A stretch of 64,000 nucleotides of DNA from an uncultured Prevotellaceae bacterium (GTDB taxonomy: Bacteria > Bacteroidota > Bacteroidia > Bacteroidales > Bacteroidaceae). The position numbers and the translations under genes are program-made. How positions within the stretch are numbered: the first letter of the stretch is position 1; every line of letters begins with the position of its first letter. Under the pieces are notes generated by a model. The model saw nothing but the letters and a program-made list of their open reading frames with translations. It did no database searches and had not been told where the DNA came from. Shown here piece after piece: positions 8,992 through 18,271 of the stretch. The DNA lies in contig OMZE01000023.1 in the NCBI GenBank assembly GCA_900315455.1, positions 57,542 through 121,541 of the forward strand, given 5' to 3'.

Positions 8992-10170
8992 ATGAGAAAG
9001 AATACCACTACCATCACGCGGATGTCATCAACATTGCGGCAGAGCCTCCTTGTAGCCGTAGCCTCCATCTTCTCATGCTGCGTGGGCAATGCCCAGGGCG
9101 GCAACGAGAGTACAGTAGAGCCAACAGAGCCTCAGGAGCACCAAGTGACGCTGCTCTTCGGTGGCGACATCATGCAGCACGAGCCACAGATCAAGGCGGC
9201 ACGCACTGCCAACGGCACCTACGACTACAGCGGTGTGTTCGACTACATGGCACCCGAGATACAGCGTGCCGACATCGCCATCGCCAATTTCGAGGTGACC
9301 CTCGGCGGACCTCCGTATAAAGGCTACCCGCAATTCTGCGCCCCCGACGAGTATCTCCAGGCTGCCATCGACTGTGGCTTCGACGTGCTCACCACGTGCA
9401 ACAACCACAGCGTGGACACCTATGCCCGTGGCATCAACCGCACCATACAGATGATGGACTCTCTCGGCGTGAAACACCTCGGCACCTACCGCAACGCTGC
9501 GGAGCGCGAGGCGCTATACCCGTTCATCATCGAGCACGACAGCATACGTATCTGCCTGCTCAACTACACCTACGGCACCAACGGCATACGCATCCCCGAA
9601 CCCTGTGTGGTGAACCTCATCGACACGGCGGTCATCGCCCGCGACATCGCGAAAGCGAAGAGCATGAACCCCGACGTCATCATCTGCATGCCACACTGGG
9701 GCGACGAATACGTTCTGCTGCCCAACAAGGGACAGCGTGACCTTGCCGATTGGCTCTTCGCCCACGGTGTTGACCACATCATCGGTGGTCACCCCCATGT
9801 GGTGGAGCCTATTGAGGTAAGGGAACAAGGCGGCGAAAAGCACCTCCTCGCCTACTCTCTCGGCAACTTCGTCTCAAACCAGTCGCGGCCGAACACCGAC
9901 GGCGGTACGATGGTGCGCATGACACTCACCAAGCGCGACGGCCGCACCACCCTCACCGACTGTGGCTACAACCTCTATTGGGTATCGAGACCCGTCACCT
10001 CTGGCCGGCGCCAATACCGAGTGCTGCCTGCCGGTTATCCTGCCGACAGCCTCAACGCTACCGAGCGTGCGAAACGCGACACCTACCTGAAGAACACCCG
10101 CGCGCTCTTCGCCAAACACAACAAAGGTATCGAGGAATATATCGTAGAAGTGGCAGAAAAAAGCCATTAA
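8992..10170 (+). CDS. Secreted CapA/PgsA-like metallophosphatase family protein
   Basis: Belongs to the CapA (PGA_cap) group, a calcineurin-like phosphoesterase fold first known from poly-gamma-glutamate synthesis; the role here is unknown. I start at the ATG at 8992, preceded by AGGA, because an ATG at 8956 lies upstream of the -7 box. Residues 1 to about 36 form a signal peptide. The metal-site motifs are in order: LLFGGDIM, IANFEVTLGG, TTCNNHSVDTY, MPHWGDEY and GGHPHVVEP, followed by AYSLGNFVSNQ. The 392 residues fit the family. It is monocistronic, with a terminator at 10211-10246. It is one of four CapA-like proteins in the window, two of which are exported. Confidence 0.88.
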   Translation: MRKNTTTITRMSSTLRQSLLVAVASIFSCCVGNAQGGNESTVEPTEPQEHQVTLLFGGDIMQHEPQIKAARTANGTYDYSGVFDYMAPEIQRADIAIANFEVTLGGPPYKGYPQFCAPDEYLQAAIDCGFDVLTTCNNHSVDTYARGINRTIQMMDSLGVKHLGTYRNAAEREALYPFIIEHDSIRICLLNYTYGTNGIRIPEPCVVNLIDTAVIARDIAKAKSMNPDVIICMPHWGDEYVLLPNKGQRDLADWLFAHGVDHIIGGHPHVVEPIEVREQGGEKHLLAYSLGNFVSNQSRPNTDGGTMVRMTLTKRDGRTTLTDCGYNLYWVSRPVTSGRRQYRVLPAGYPADSLNATERAKRDTYLKNTRALFAKHNKGIEEYIVEVAEKSH

Positions 10171-10210
10171 CAGCCTAAAAATCAGATAAAAACGTACGAT
10201 AAAACGCAAA

Positions 10211-10246
10211 AAAGTGGCAATGTGTATTGCCACTTTGTTTTTTTTT
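10211..10246 (+). terminator. Rho-independent terminator of the CapA-like gene
   Basis: AAAGTGGCAA, a 6-base loop, then the perfect complement TTGCCACTTT (ending 10236), followed by G and a T run. Confidence 0.92.
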
Positions 10247-10256
10247 CCTATATTTG
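10227..10256 (+). promoter_or_regulatory. Promoter of the first BIG2 surface-protein gene
   Basis: TTG at 10227-10229 and TATATTTG at 10249-10256 are 19 bases apart, an exact fit to the Bacteroidetes consensus. The -33 element overlaps the preceding terminator stem. The start codon lies about 97 bases downstream. Confidence 0.65.
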
Positions 10257-10352
10257 TGGCTGAATTATATGTGAACACCAGCCTCTTCGTGAAGAAAAGG
10301 TTGCTTTTTGGAAATGTAGAAAAGGAAAACATCAATAAAACCATAAACAATC

Positions 10353-13110
10353 ATGACAAGAAAACTACATTTATTCATTACAATGCTGCTATGCGCAGTA
10401 TTCGGAGTGGTGCAGGCACAGCAAGTGTCGCTCGACTTCTCCACAAACGATTGGGGACTCCCAGAAGGAAGTGCCAACAAACTCACTGAATCCAAATCCT
10501 AGCGCTGGCTACACAGTGACCCTGCAAGCCGCCGATGGTTACTATTTCAACACTCAAGGATACCTCATGCTGGGCAAAGCGGGGTCCACCCTTACCCTGC
10601 CCGCCTTCAATTTCAAGGTTTCCAAGATTGCTGTAGTAGGCAACAGCGGGGCCTCGGCATCTGTTAAACAAAACATTTTCGTAGGAGAAGAAGCTGTGAG
10701 TACCGAGACAGAAGGTGCCAAAGGCACTAACGAATATGTCATTGCCTCAGATAAACGTGCAGTTGGCACCATCTACACGCTGAAGGTGCTCAGCGCCCAC
10801 AACACCCAGATTACCCAAATCAAGATTTACAAGGAAGGCGATGAGGGGTTAAGTGCACCAAACCTCTCGTTTGGTTCTACCACATCGTTCACCGTAGAAC
10901 TCGGCAAGGAATTCACGGCACCTGAACTCACCTATGCCGAGGGATTCGACGGCACAGTGACATATGCGTCCGACAACACCGACGCAGTGGAGGTGAATGC
11001 CAATACCGGAGCCGTGACCATCAAAGCCGTGGGAACCGCAAAAATCACCGCCTCGTCGGCAGCCACAACGAAATTTGAGGCCGGGGAGGCATCCTACACC
11101 ATCAAAGTGGTTGAGCCACAAGGGTCGCACGAGGTGGAGGACGGCACCTTCGACTTCACCGGCACCACCGACTATGGTTCAGGGCTGGAACCGTCGGCAG
11201 AAGACATCACCGAAGACCACACATGGACAGCCGGTAATGTCACCTTGGTGACTTCCGGAAAATACCGCTGGTGGTATAACGCCTCGGGCAACACGCTCCG
11301 TTTCTACAACAATGAGGTAGACGATGTGCAAACCTCAAGGATGACTATCTCCGTGCCTTCTGGCTATGAGATCACGAAGATTGAAATTACCGGTGGACGA
11401 CAGTTCAAGAGCGACGACGACAAATACGATGCGTCAAAGGGTGAGTGGTCGGGCAACGCCCAGAGCGTGGTACTCAGATATGCAGCCTCCAGCGGCAACG
11501 TCGCCGTGAAGACCGTCACCATAACCTATTCAAAGAAAGGTGGCGATGATCCCCAACCGGGAGATTATAACAGCATTGCTGAAGTCATTGAAAAGGGAGG
11601 CTCGGGCAAACTGAAGTTCAACAACGTTCAAGTGCTCTATGTCAACGGCAATGACATGTTTGCGAAAGACAACACGGGTGCCATCGACTTCTACTTTGAG
11701 AAGACAGATAACTTCAACTATACGGCCGGACAAAAACTCAACGGCACCGCCGTCGTCACTTACAAAGCCTACAACGAGATGCCTGAGATTACCGCTGTGA
11801 CTGATGTCAGTCTCACCGCTACCAGCGGCACAGTAACTCCCGTTACCATCACTGCTGCAGCCAACCTGCCTGACTATGTCTGCCAGTTGGTGAAAGTGTC
11901 GGGCAAGTTCAAGAAAGAGGGCAACAACACCTACCTTACCGACGGCACCAACTCCGTACTGATTTACAACAAGTGGAAACTCGACGATATAAACCTTGGA
12001 CAGGTAGTGGAAGGCAGCGAGGGAACTGCTACAGGTATTGTCGTCACCTACAAGAGCAACAACCAAATCATCTACGAGATTGCTCTCACTGCACTCGAAT
12101 ATGAATCGGCAGGCCTTATCGACCCGCAACTCTCCTTCGATCCCGCCGGACCGTTCGAAATCACCTTCGGTGAGGACTTTGACGAGCCGACCCTCTTGGC
12201 CGCACCAGACTTTGACTTTGGAATAGTGAAGTATTCCAGCAGCAACACCTATGTGGCTACGGTGGACGAGGCTACGGGCAAGGTGGAAATAATCGGTTCC
12301 GGCACCACCACCATCAAGGCCACCTCTGAGGCTAACGAAGAATTCCTTGCAGGTTCTGCTTCTTATACGCTCACCGTGAACAAAGCACCGGTACAGCCTG
12401 GCACCGACAAGTTCGTGTATGTAGCCGATGCATCGACACTGGCTGCTGGCGACGTGATTATCCTCGTGGGCACCAACACTATCGGCGAAACCGAGACGAC
12501 CTATGCCATGTCCGACCAATCGGGCAACTTCCGCATCACCGAGGTGGTGACACCCGAGAGCGATGGCTCTATTTTCCCCAACAGTTATGTGCAGCAGATT
12601 ACTCTCGAAGGTGCTGCTGATGCCTGGTACCTGAACGTAGGCGACAACCAGTACCTCTACGCCTGCTCCAGCAACTCCAACTACATGAAGACAGACACTA
12701 AAGAAGTTGCCGGTGACAACGCCAAGGCCAAGATTACTATTGAGGAAGGAGTTGTCGATGAAGAAACCCAGGCAACAGGGTTGCTAACCACCATCCTGTT
12801 CCAGGGCGAGAACACCCGCAACGACATTCGCTTCAACTACAACAACGGCAATACTCCGCGTTTCGCCTGCTACGACCATGACAAGACCAAAACACCAAGG
12901 GTGAAAATCTACCGCAAGGTGAAGAGCGGCTCCCTCCTGGGCGATGCCAACAACGATGGTAAGATTAATATTTCGGATGTAACTGCTATCATCAACTACA
13001 TGCTGGGCTACGACCCCACACCATTCAACTTCGACAACGCCAATGTGAAAAAAGACGAATACATCAACATACAGGATGTAACAGGAGTCATCAACATTCT
13101 TTTGCAATAA
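10353..13110 (+). pseudogene. BIG2/dockerin-like surface protein, frame-broken after residue 49
   Basis: From the ATG at 10353 the frame encodes a signal peptide and a mature N-terminus (QVSLDFSTNDWGLPEGSANK) but meets TAG at 10500-10502. The rest of the protein continues in the next frame (from about 10501 to 13110, over 860 residues). Skipping one base at 10500 restores TESKS-SAGYTVTL, the expected order. The long part has a beta-sandwich start, a BIG2-like repeat (SYTIKV end), a TFDFTGTTDYG module, an OB-like segment (FNNVQVLYVNGNDMFAKD), a second BIG2 repeat, and a C-terminal dockerin-type pair of calcium loops (GDANNDGKINISDV and DEYINIQDV). It would be a secreted adhesin or glycan-binding scaffold protein. 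Break or misassembly: see the 99-bp block shared with the next copy. Confidence 0.75.
10402..10500 (+). repeat. 99-bp block, copy 1 (identical to 13351-13449)
   Basis: Exactly 99 bases identical to 13351-13449; the bases on both sides differ. Elsewhere the two genes are only partly conserved. Both reading frames break at its right edge. Confidence 0.95.
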
Positions 13111-13136
13111 TCGTTCACGGCATACCCTATCCCACT

Positions 13137-13172
13137 CCCGCCTCCCACCTAGGAGGCGGGAGTTTTTTTGCA
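13137..13172 (+). terminator. Rho-independent terminator after the first BIG2 gene
   Basis: A 12-bp perfect stem, ACTCCCGCCTCC with its complement at 13155-13166, loop of six bases, then seven T. Confidence 0.93.
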
Positions 13173-13232
13173 AAAACGGGGTGGAATCCAAAAAAACACG
13201 TCTTTTTTAACAAGGTATAATTATATTTTTTA

Positions 13233-13240
13233 TATCTTTG
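13233..13240 (+). promoter_or_regulatory. -7 box upstream of the second BIG2 gene
   Basis: TATCTTTG matches TAnnTTTG and lies about 60 bases before the ATG at 13302. No convincing -33 TTTG is seen at the right distance, so only the -7 element is claimed. Confidence 0.45.
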
Positions 13241-13301
13241 TGACGTAATATGCCCTAAGCAATCATCAACCTTGAGATTATTCATCAACACACTAATATT
13301 T

Positions 13302-15793
13302 ATGAAACAAAATCTACGATTACTACTACTGACACTGCTATGCACAGTGGTCGGAGTGGTGCAGGCACAGCAAGTGTCGCTCGACTTCTCCACAAACGAT
13401 TGGGGACTCCCAGAAGGAAGTGCCAACAAACTCACTGAATCCAAATCCTCATGCTGGGCAAAGAAGGTTCCACCCTTACCCTGCCTGCTTTCAACTTCAA
13501 GGTTTCCAAAATCGTTGTGGTAGGCAACAGTTCAGCCTCGGCAGCCGTAAAACAAAATATCTACGTTGGCGAAACTGCTGTGAGCACAGAGACAACTGGT
13601 GCCAAAGGCACTAACGAATATGTCATTGCCTCAGATAAACGTGCAATTGGCACCATCTACACATTAAAAGTGACCAACGCCTACAACACCCAGATTACCA
13701 GCATCAAGATTTACGAGGAAGGTGAAGAAGAGATGGAGGACCCATTCCTCTCGTTCGGTTCCACCACATCGTTCACCGTAGAACTTGGCAAGGAGTTCAC
13801 CGCACCCGAACTCACCTATGCTGAAGGATTCGACGGCACAGTGAAATATGCGTCCGACAACACCGAGGCAGTGGAAGTGAACGCCAATAGCGGAGCCGTG
13901 ACCATCAAGGCCGTGGGCACCGCCAAAATCACCGCTTCCTCGGAAGCCACAACGAAATTTGAGGCTGGGGAGGCATTCTACACCATCAAAGTGGTAGAGC
14001 CACAAGGGTCGCACGAGGTGGAGGACGGCACCTTCGACTTCACCGGCACCACCGACTATGGTTCAGGGCTGGAACCGTCGGCAGAAGATATCACCGAAGA
14101 CCACACATGGACGGCCGGCAATGTCACCTTGGTGACTTCCGGAAAATACCGCTGGTGGTATAACGCCTCGGGCAACACGCTCCGTTTCTACAACAATGTG
14201 GTAGATAACGTGCAAACCTCGAGGATGACTATCTCCGTGCCTTCCGACTATGAGATCACGAAAATCGAAATTGCCGGCGGAAGGCAGTTCAAGAGCGACG
14301 ACGACAACTACGATGCGTCAAAGGGTGAGTGGTCGGGTAAAGCCCAGAGCGTGGTACTCAGATATGCAGCCTCCAGCGGCAATGTCGCCGTGAAGACCGT
14401 CACCGTGACCTATTCAAAGAAAGGTAGCGATGCAACGTATACATTGACCATCAGCGAAGTAGAGAATGCTACCATCACTGCTTATGATGAAGACGGCGAT
14501 GAAATCGCTAGCGGCGACGAGGTGATGGCTGGTGCAAATGTGACACTCACGGTAGATGTCGAAGATGGCTACGAATTGAAAAGCGTCAGCGTGACCGAAG
14601 AGGATGGCAGCGATGTGACAGTAACAGAAAACACTTCCGATGGCTCATGGACGTTTGCCATGCCAAGCAGTGATGTTACCGTGACATGCACGGTTGTCGC
14701 TGCCGCCATTTATACTTCAAGCATTTACAAAAAAGTCACTTCTACTGATGGCTTAACATCTGGAACATACCTGATTGTATATGACGAAGGAAGTCTTGCT
14801 TTCGATGGCTCACTTGAAACTCTCGATGCTGTTAGAAACACCATAGAAGTCGTCATTAATAACAATGAGATTAAAGGTTCTGAAACCATTGATGCAGCTA
14901 CTTTCACGATTGACATCAACGAAGAAGGGTGTACCATCAAAAGTGCTTCTGGCTATTATATTGGTCGTCAAGACGATAGCAATGGTTTGCTATCAAGTAC
15001 TGAAACCGAATACACCAATACGATTTCCATTAATGATGATGGCGATGCCGATATCGTGAGCGAGGGCAGCGCATACTTGAGATACAATGCCACAAGTGGT
15101 CAGGAGAGGTTCCGTTATTTCAGGAGTACTACATACACAAGGCAAAAAGCCATTCAACTTTACAAACTTGTGGAGCCTGAGGCTGTAGAGTTGACCATTG
15201 GAACCATTGGTTATTCTACCCTATATTACAGCAACAAGGCTCTTGTCGTGCCCGAAGGTGTGGTAGCCAAGACTTTCAAACTGAATAAAGCCGGCACCGA
15301 TGTGGTAGTATCAACACTTTACGAAAAAGACGAAGTCATACCCGCCGACTGTGGTGTGGTGATTGAGGCCATTGATAAGGGAAAAGAGCAAAACTTCACC
15401 TTCGACGTAGCCCAAACTGAGGCAACTCCAGACCCCGACAATCTCCTTCTCGGTCTTGACAAGGGTGGGCAGACTGTTGGCCCTGATGGTGATACTGAAG
15501 GATACATCTTCTATATGCTAAGTACCAAGAACGGAAACGTAGGATTCTACTGGAAACATGGTGGCGCTCCTTTCGAGACCAAAGCACATAAGGCTTACTT
15601 AGCCATTCCGAAGGAAAGCGGTGTCAACATCTCATCGTTTGTCTTCGACGACCTCAACGGCATCACAGCCATCACGAACAATAGCACCGAGGGCGCAGAA
15701 GATGTCTACACCCTCTCTGGTATGCGCATGGACAGCAAACAACTGCCCAAGGGCATCTATATCGTGAACGGAAAGAAAATGGTAATCAAATAA
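13302..15793 (+). pseudogene. BIG2 surface protein paralogue, frame-broken at the same point
   Basis: The ATG at 13302 opens a signal peptide and the same mature N-terminus as the upstream gene, but after TESKS the frame is lost: relative to the first copy 65 bases (its 10500-10564) are absent, and the frame ends at 13521-13523. The coding body runs from about 13451 to 15793 (780 residues) in another frame. It has the shared N-terminal sandwich, one BIG2-like repeat, the TFDFTGTTDYG module, a divergent repeat ending MPSSDVTVTCTV, a ricin-like or lectin-like middle segment, and a C-terminal module ending YTLSGMRMDSKQLPKGIYIV and a basic tail typical of Prevotella secreted proteins. Positions 13451-14428 align without gaps to 10567-11544. 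Confidence 0.75.
13351..13449 (+). repeat. 99-bp block, copy 2 (identical to 10402-10500)
   Basis: Second copy of the identical block. After it the sequence joins ATGCTGGGCAAAG directly, 65 bases further along the gene than in copy 1. Confidence 0.95.
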
Positions 15794-15811
15794 TCGGAGG
15801 AGGAACGCAAC

Positions 15812-16003
15812 ATGAAAAAATACATCATTCCCGAGACCATGGTCGTAGTACCTGCTGAAGACCTTTTGCAAAGCCTGTACAACGAGTCGACAAATGAAGA
15901 CCAGTTGAATAACGGAGGCTTTTACGACGATATGGATGACAGCATGGACATCACGTTCAGGCACAAGAGCCATATCTGGGACAAAGAAGACGAAGCCCGA
16001 TAA
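15812..16003 (+). CDS. Small acidic protein, MKKYxxPE-type, unknown function
   Basis: A 63-residue protein starting MKKYIIPETMVVVPAEDLLQ. Its acidic middle has DDMDDSMD and the end is charged (KDEDEAR-like). Bacteroidales genomes contain many small proteins with an MKKYxxP N-terminus and similar length near secreted proteins; no function is established to my knowledge. There is no signal peptide or membrane segment. It begins 18 bases after the BIG2 gene stop, with GGAGGA in front, so it is co-transcribed and ends at the shared terminator at 16018. A role as accessory or signal peptide for the surface protein is only a guess. Confidence 0.7.
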   Translation: MKKYIIPETMVVVPAEDLLQSLYNESTNEDQLNNGGFYDDMDDSMDITFRHKSHIWDKEDEAR

Positions 16004-16017
16004 ATACTATCCGACAA

Positions 16018-16054
16018 TAAAAAACCGCTCCCCTTTGCTGGGGAGCGGTTTTTT
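16018..16054. terminator. Bidirectional terminator between convergent units
   Basis: AAAACCGCTCCCC, loop TTTGCT, perfect 13-bp complement, flanked by A and T runs. It can serve both the small-protein gene (+) and the GH43 gene (-). Confidence 0.93.
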
Positions 16055-16101
16055 ATGCATGAATTTCAGGAGTTAGACGGGGGGAGTAAACCCTTTTTAC
16101 C

Positions 16102-17142
16102 TTACTCACTGACTGTGGTCTTGATGCGGCCATTCTCATCGATGTCGAGGGCGAGGACCTTGAGGCTGCGGAGCCATGTGACATCATTGGAGGGCACACA
16201 GTCGTGGTGGAAGAGATACCACTTGCCCTTGTACTCCACGATGCTGTGGTGTGTAGTCCATCCTACCACCGGTTCGAGGATAACACCCTGGTAGGTGAAC
16301 GGGCCGTAGGGATTGTCGCCCACTGCATAGCACAGATAATGGCTGTCGCCCGTGCTGTAGGAGAAGTAATACTTACCGTTCATCTTATGCATCCACGATG
16401 CCTCGAAGAAACGGTGCGGGTCGCCAGCCTTCAGCGGCTCACCATTCTCATCGACGATGACCACGGGACGCGGAGCCTCGACAAACTGCAACACGTCGTC
16501 ACTCATACGAGCCACGAAACTCGGCAGTGCCGGTGCGTCGGCAGGAGCGAAGAGTTCGGTCTTCCTGTCGGAGGCATGGCCTATATCGACATATCCCTCA
16601 GGAGCCTGTGCGCTGTCGGGGAGACCTATGGGAGCATAGGGCGCAGCAAGGGGCACATGCCACTGCAACTGTCCACCCCACAGACCACCATAATAGCAGT
16701 AAACCTGTCCGTCGTCGTCCTTGAACACACATGGGTCGATGCTCTGTGCGCCGCGGATGGGCATGGGCTGCGGAACAAACGGGCCTTCTGGCTTATCTGC
16801 CACGGCAACACCGAGGTTGAACACACCATTGTAGTCTTTAGCGGAAAAGACGAGGTAGTACTTGCCGTTTTTCTCCACCACGTCGTTATCCCACATCTGT
16901 TTCTCTGCCCAGGGCACCTGGTCGACGTCGAGCACTACGCCGTGGTCGGTCACCTCGCCCTCCATCACGTCGTCCATGGAGACCACGTGATAGTCGCGCA
17001 TCTGGAAGTGTCCGCCATCGTCGTCGAAACTCTCGCCGCTCTCACGGTCGTGTGAGGGATAGACATACAGACGTCCATTAAACACATTGGCCGCAGGGTC
17101 GGCCATATAATCCTTCGGGAAAAGATACCTTGATTTTGCCAT
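16102..17142 (-). CDS. GH43 family glycoside hydrolase (beta-xylosidase or arabinofuranosidase)
   Basis: A 346-residue five-bladed beta-propeller enzyme expected to trim xylo-oligosaccharides or arabinose side chains. The three conserved acidic residues are visible: Asp15 in MADPAANVFNGRLYVYPSHD (general base), Asp136 in QSIDPCVFKDDDG (pKa modulator and orientation), and Glu247 in HRFFEASWMHK (general acid). The start is the ATG at 17142 (MAKSRYLFPKDY); no signal peptide, so the enzyme is cytoplasmic and would act on imported oligosaccharides. It lies 10 bases after the GH10 gene and is the last gene of the four-gene xylan unit, ending at the terminator at 16018-16054. Confidence 0.93.
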   Translation of the reverse strand: MAKSRYLFPKDYMADPAANVFNGRLYVYPSHDRESGESFDDDGGHFQMRDYHVVSMDDVMEGEVTDHGVVLDVDQVPWAEKQMWDNDVVEKNGKYYLVFSAKDYNGVFNLGVAVADKPEGPFVPQPMPIRGAQSIDPCVFKDDDGQVYCYYGGLWGGQLQWHVPLAAPYAPIGLPDSAQAPEGYVDIGHASDRKTELFAPADAPALPSFVARMSDDVLQFVEAPRPVVIVDENGEPLKAGDPHRFFEASWMHKMNGKYYFSYSTGDSHYLCYAVGDNPYGPFTYQGVILEPVVGWTTHHSIVEYKGKWYLFHHDCVPSNDVTWLRSLKVLALDIDENGRIKTTVSE

Positions 17143-17152
17143 GATAAAATGA

Positions 17153-18256
17153 TTATTTGTAGAGTTTGATAATTTCGTTGACCACGGGTTTCGTCTTATA
17201 CTGGCGGTCGAAGAGCAACGGGTAATTGGTACGCCCCTTGATGGGCCACCCATTGAGCCATGAACCACCGTCGCTGATGCCCCACAAATTGATACGGCTA
17301 ATCTGCTCACGGTGTTTGTAGTAGATTCTGAAAAGGTCCATCCACCGTTTCTCCAGTTCCTTGGACTTGTCGGCAGGCAGCCCGTTCACATAAGGATTGT
17401 ATTTCTGCTGGAACTCGAAATTCTGCTCCACGCTGGCACCGCCGAACCCTTGCGGGTTGGGCAACACGTTCAAGTCCAACTCAGTAATCATCACCTTCAC
17501 TCCACAGGCAGCGAAGGCATCTATTGATTTCTCATACTCCTCGAGGTTGGGATAGTCCAAGCCATTATGGCTCTGCATACCCACGCCGTCGATGCGCAGT
17601 CCCTTCTCCTTCAGTCTCTTCACCAGTCGGCATACGGCATCGCGCTTGGCAGCCCCTGCCATGGAGTAGTCGTTGTAGTAGAGTTCGGCATCGGGGTCTG
17701 CCTCATGGGCAGCACGAAAAGCGATTTCGATGAACTCCTCACCCAAGAGGTTGTAGAAGGGAGACTTGCGGAAGGAGCCGTCGTCCTCGATGGCCTCGTT
17801 GACCACATCCCAACCATGCACCTGCCCCTTATAATGCCCCACAACCGTCTTGATATGCTTGATCATACGTTCGCGCAGCACTTCCTTGGAAGCAGGAGAT
17901 GCTGCATAGCCATTGGTAAACATCCAGTCGGGTGCCTGCGAATGCCACACCAAACAATGTCCGATGACCTTGAGGTGGTGCTGCTGGCAGTAGTTAACGA
18001 ACTTGTCGGCCACGCGGAAGTCGAAGATGCCCTCGGCGGGAGCCAGCACCTCACTCTTCATACAGTTCTCCGCCACGGCGCAATTGAAGTGGCGGTCGAT
18101 GACGGCATCAGCCTCTGGCACCTGCCCGTCGCTCTGCCATTGGTTGATGGCTGCTCCGATAAGGCAATACTTACCCAAAGCATCCTTCAACCCCTGAGCA
18201 TGGGCGGCGAAGGCAGACACCAGCAGCAAAGCCGCTATAAAGAAACGTCTTGTCAT
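17153..18256 (-). CDS. Endo-1,4-beta-xylanase, GH10
   Basis: Cleaves the beta-1,4-xylan backbone with retention. The 367-residue protein has a signal peptide (MTRRFFIAALLLVSAFAAHA, cleavage after residue 20) and a single GH10 TIM barrel. The acid/base Glu154 is in WDVVNEAI, the nucleophile Glu259 in MITELDLN; the VIGHCLVWHSQ strand at about 97-107 and the NDYS and GMQSH motifs also match. No carbohydrate-binding module is attached. It sits between the symporter (15-base gap) and the GH43 gene (10-base gap), which implies periplasmic or surface depolymerisation feeding the symporter. Confidence 0.96.
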   Translation of the reverse strand: MTRRFFIAALLLVSAFAAHAQGLKDALGKYCLIGAAINQWQSDGQVPEADAVIDRHFNCAVAENCMKSEVLAPAEGIFDFRVADKFVNYCQQHHLKVIGHCLVWHSQAPDWMFTNGYAASPASKEVLRERMIKHIKTVVGHYKGQVHGWDVVNEAIEDDGSFRKSPFYNLLGEEFIEIAFRAAHEADPDAELYYNDYSMAGAAKRDAVCRLVKRLKEKGLRIDGVGMQSHNGLDYPNLEEYEKSIDAFAACGVKVMITELDLNVLPNPQGFGGASVEQNFEFQQKYNPYVNGLPADKSKELEKRWMDLFRIYYKHREQISRINLWGISDGGSWLNGWPIKGRTNYPLLFDRQYKTKPVVNEIIKLYK

Positions 18257-18271
18257 GGTCTTGCTACATTA

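Noticed and set aside
10353-10502. Stand-alone 49-residue secreted peptide
   Set aside because: The same N-terminus fused to a BIG2 body is expected; the stop codon follows a frame break shared with the second copy.
11530-12519. A 329-codon minus-strand frame inside the first BIG2 gene
   Set aside because: Antisense shadow of the surface-protein coding frame, which has clear BIG2 domains.
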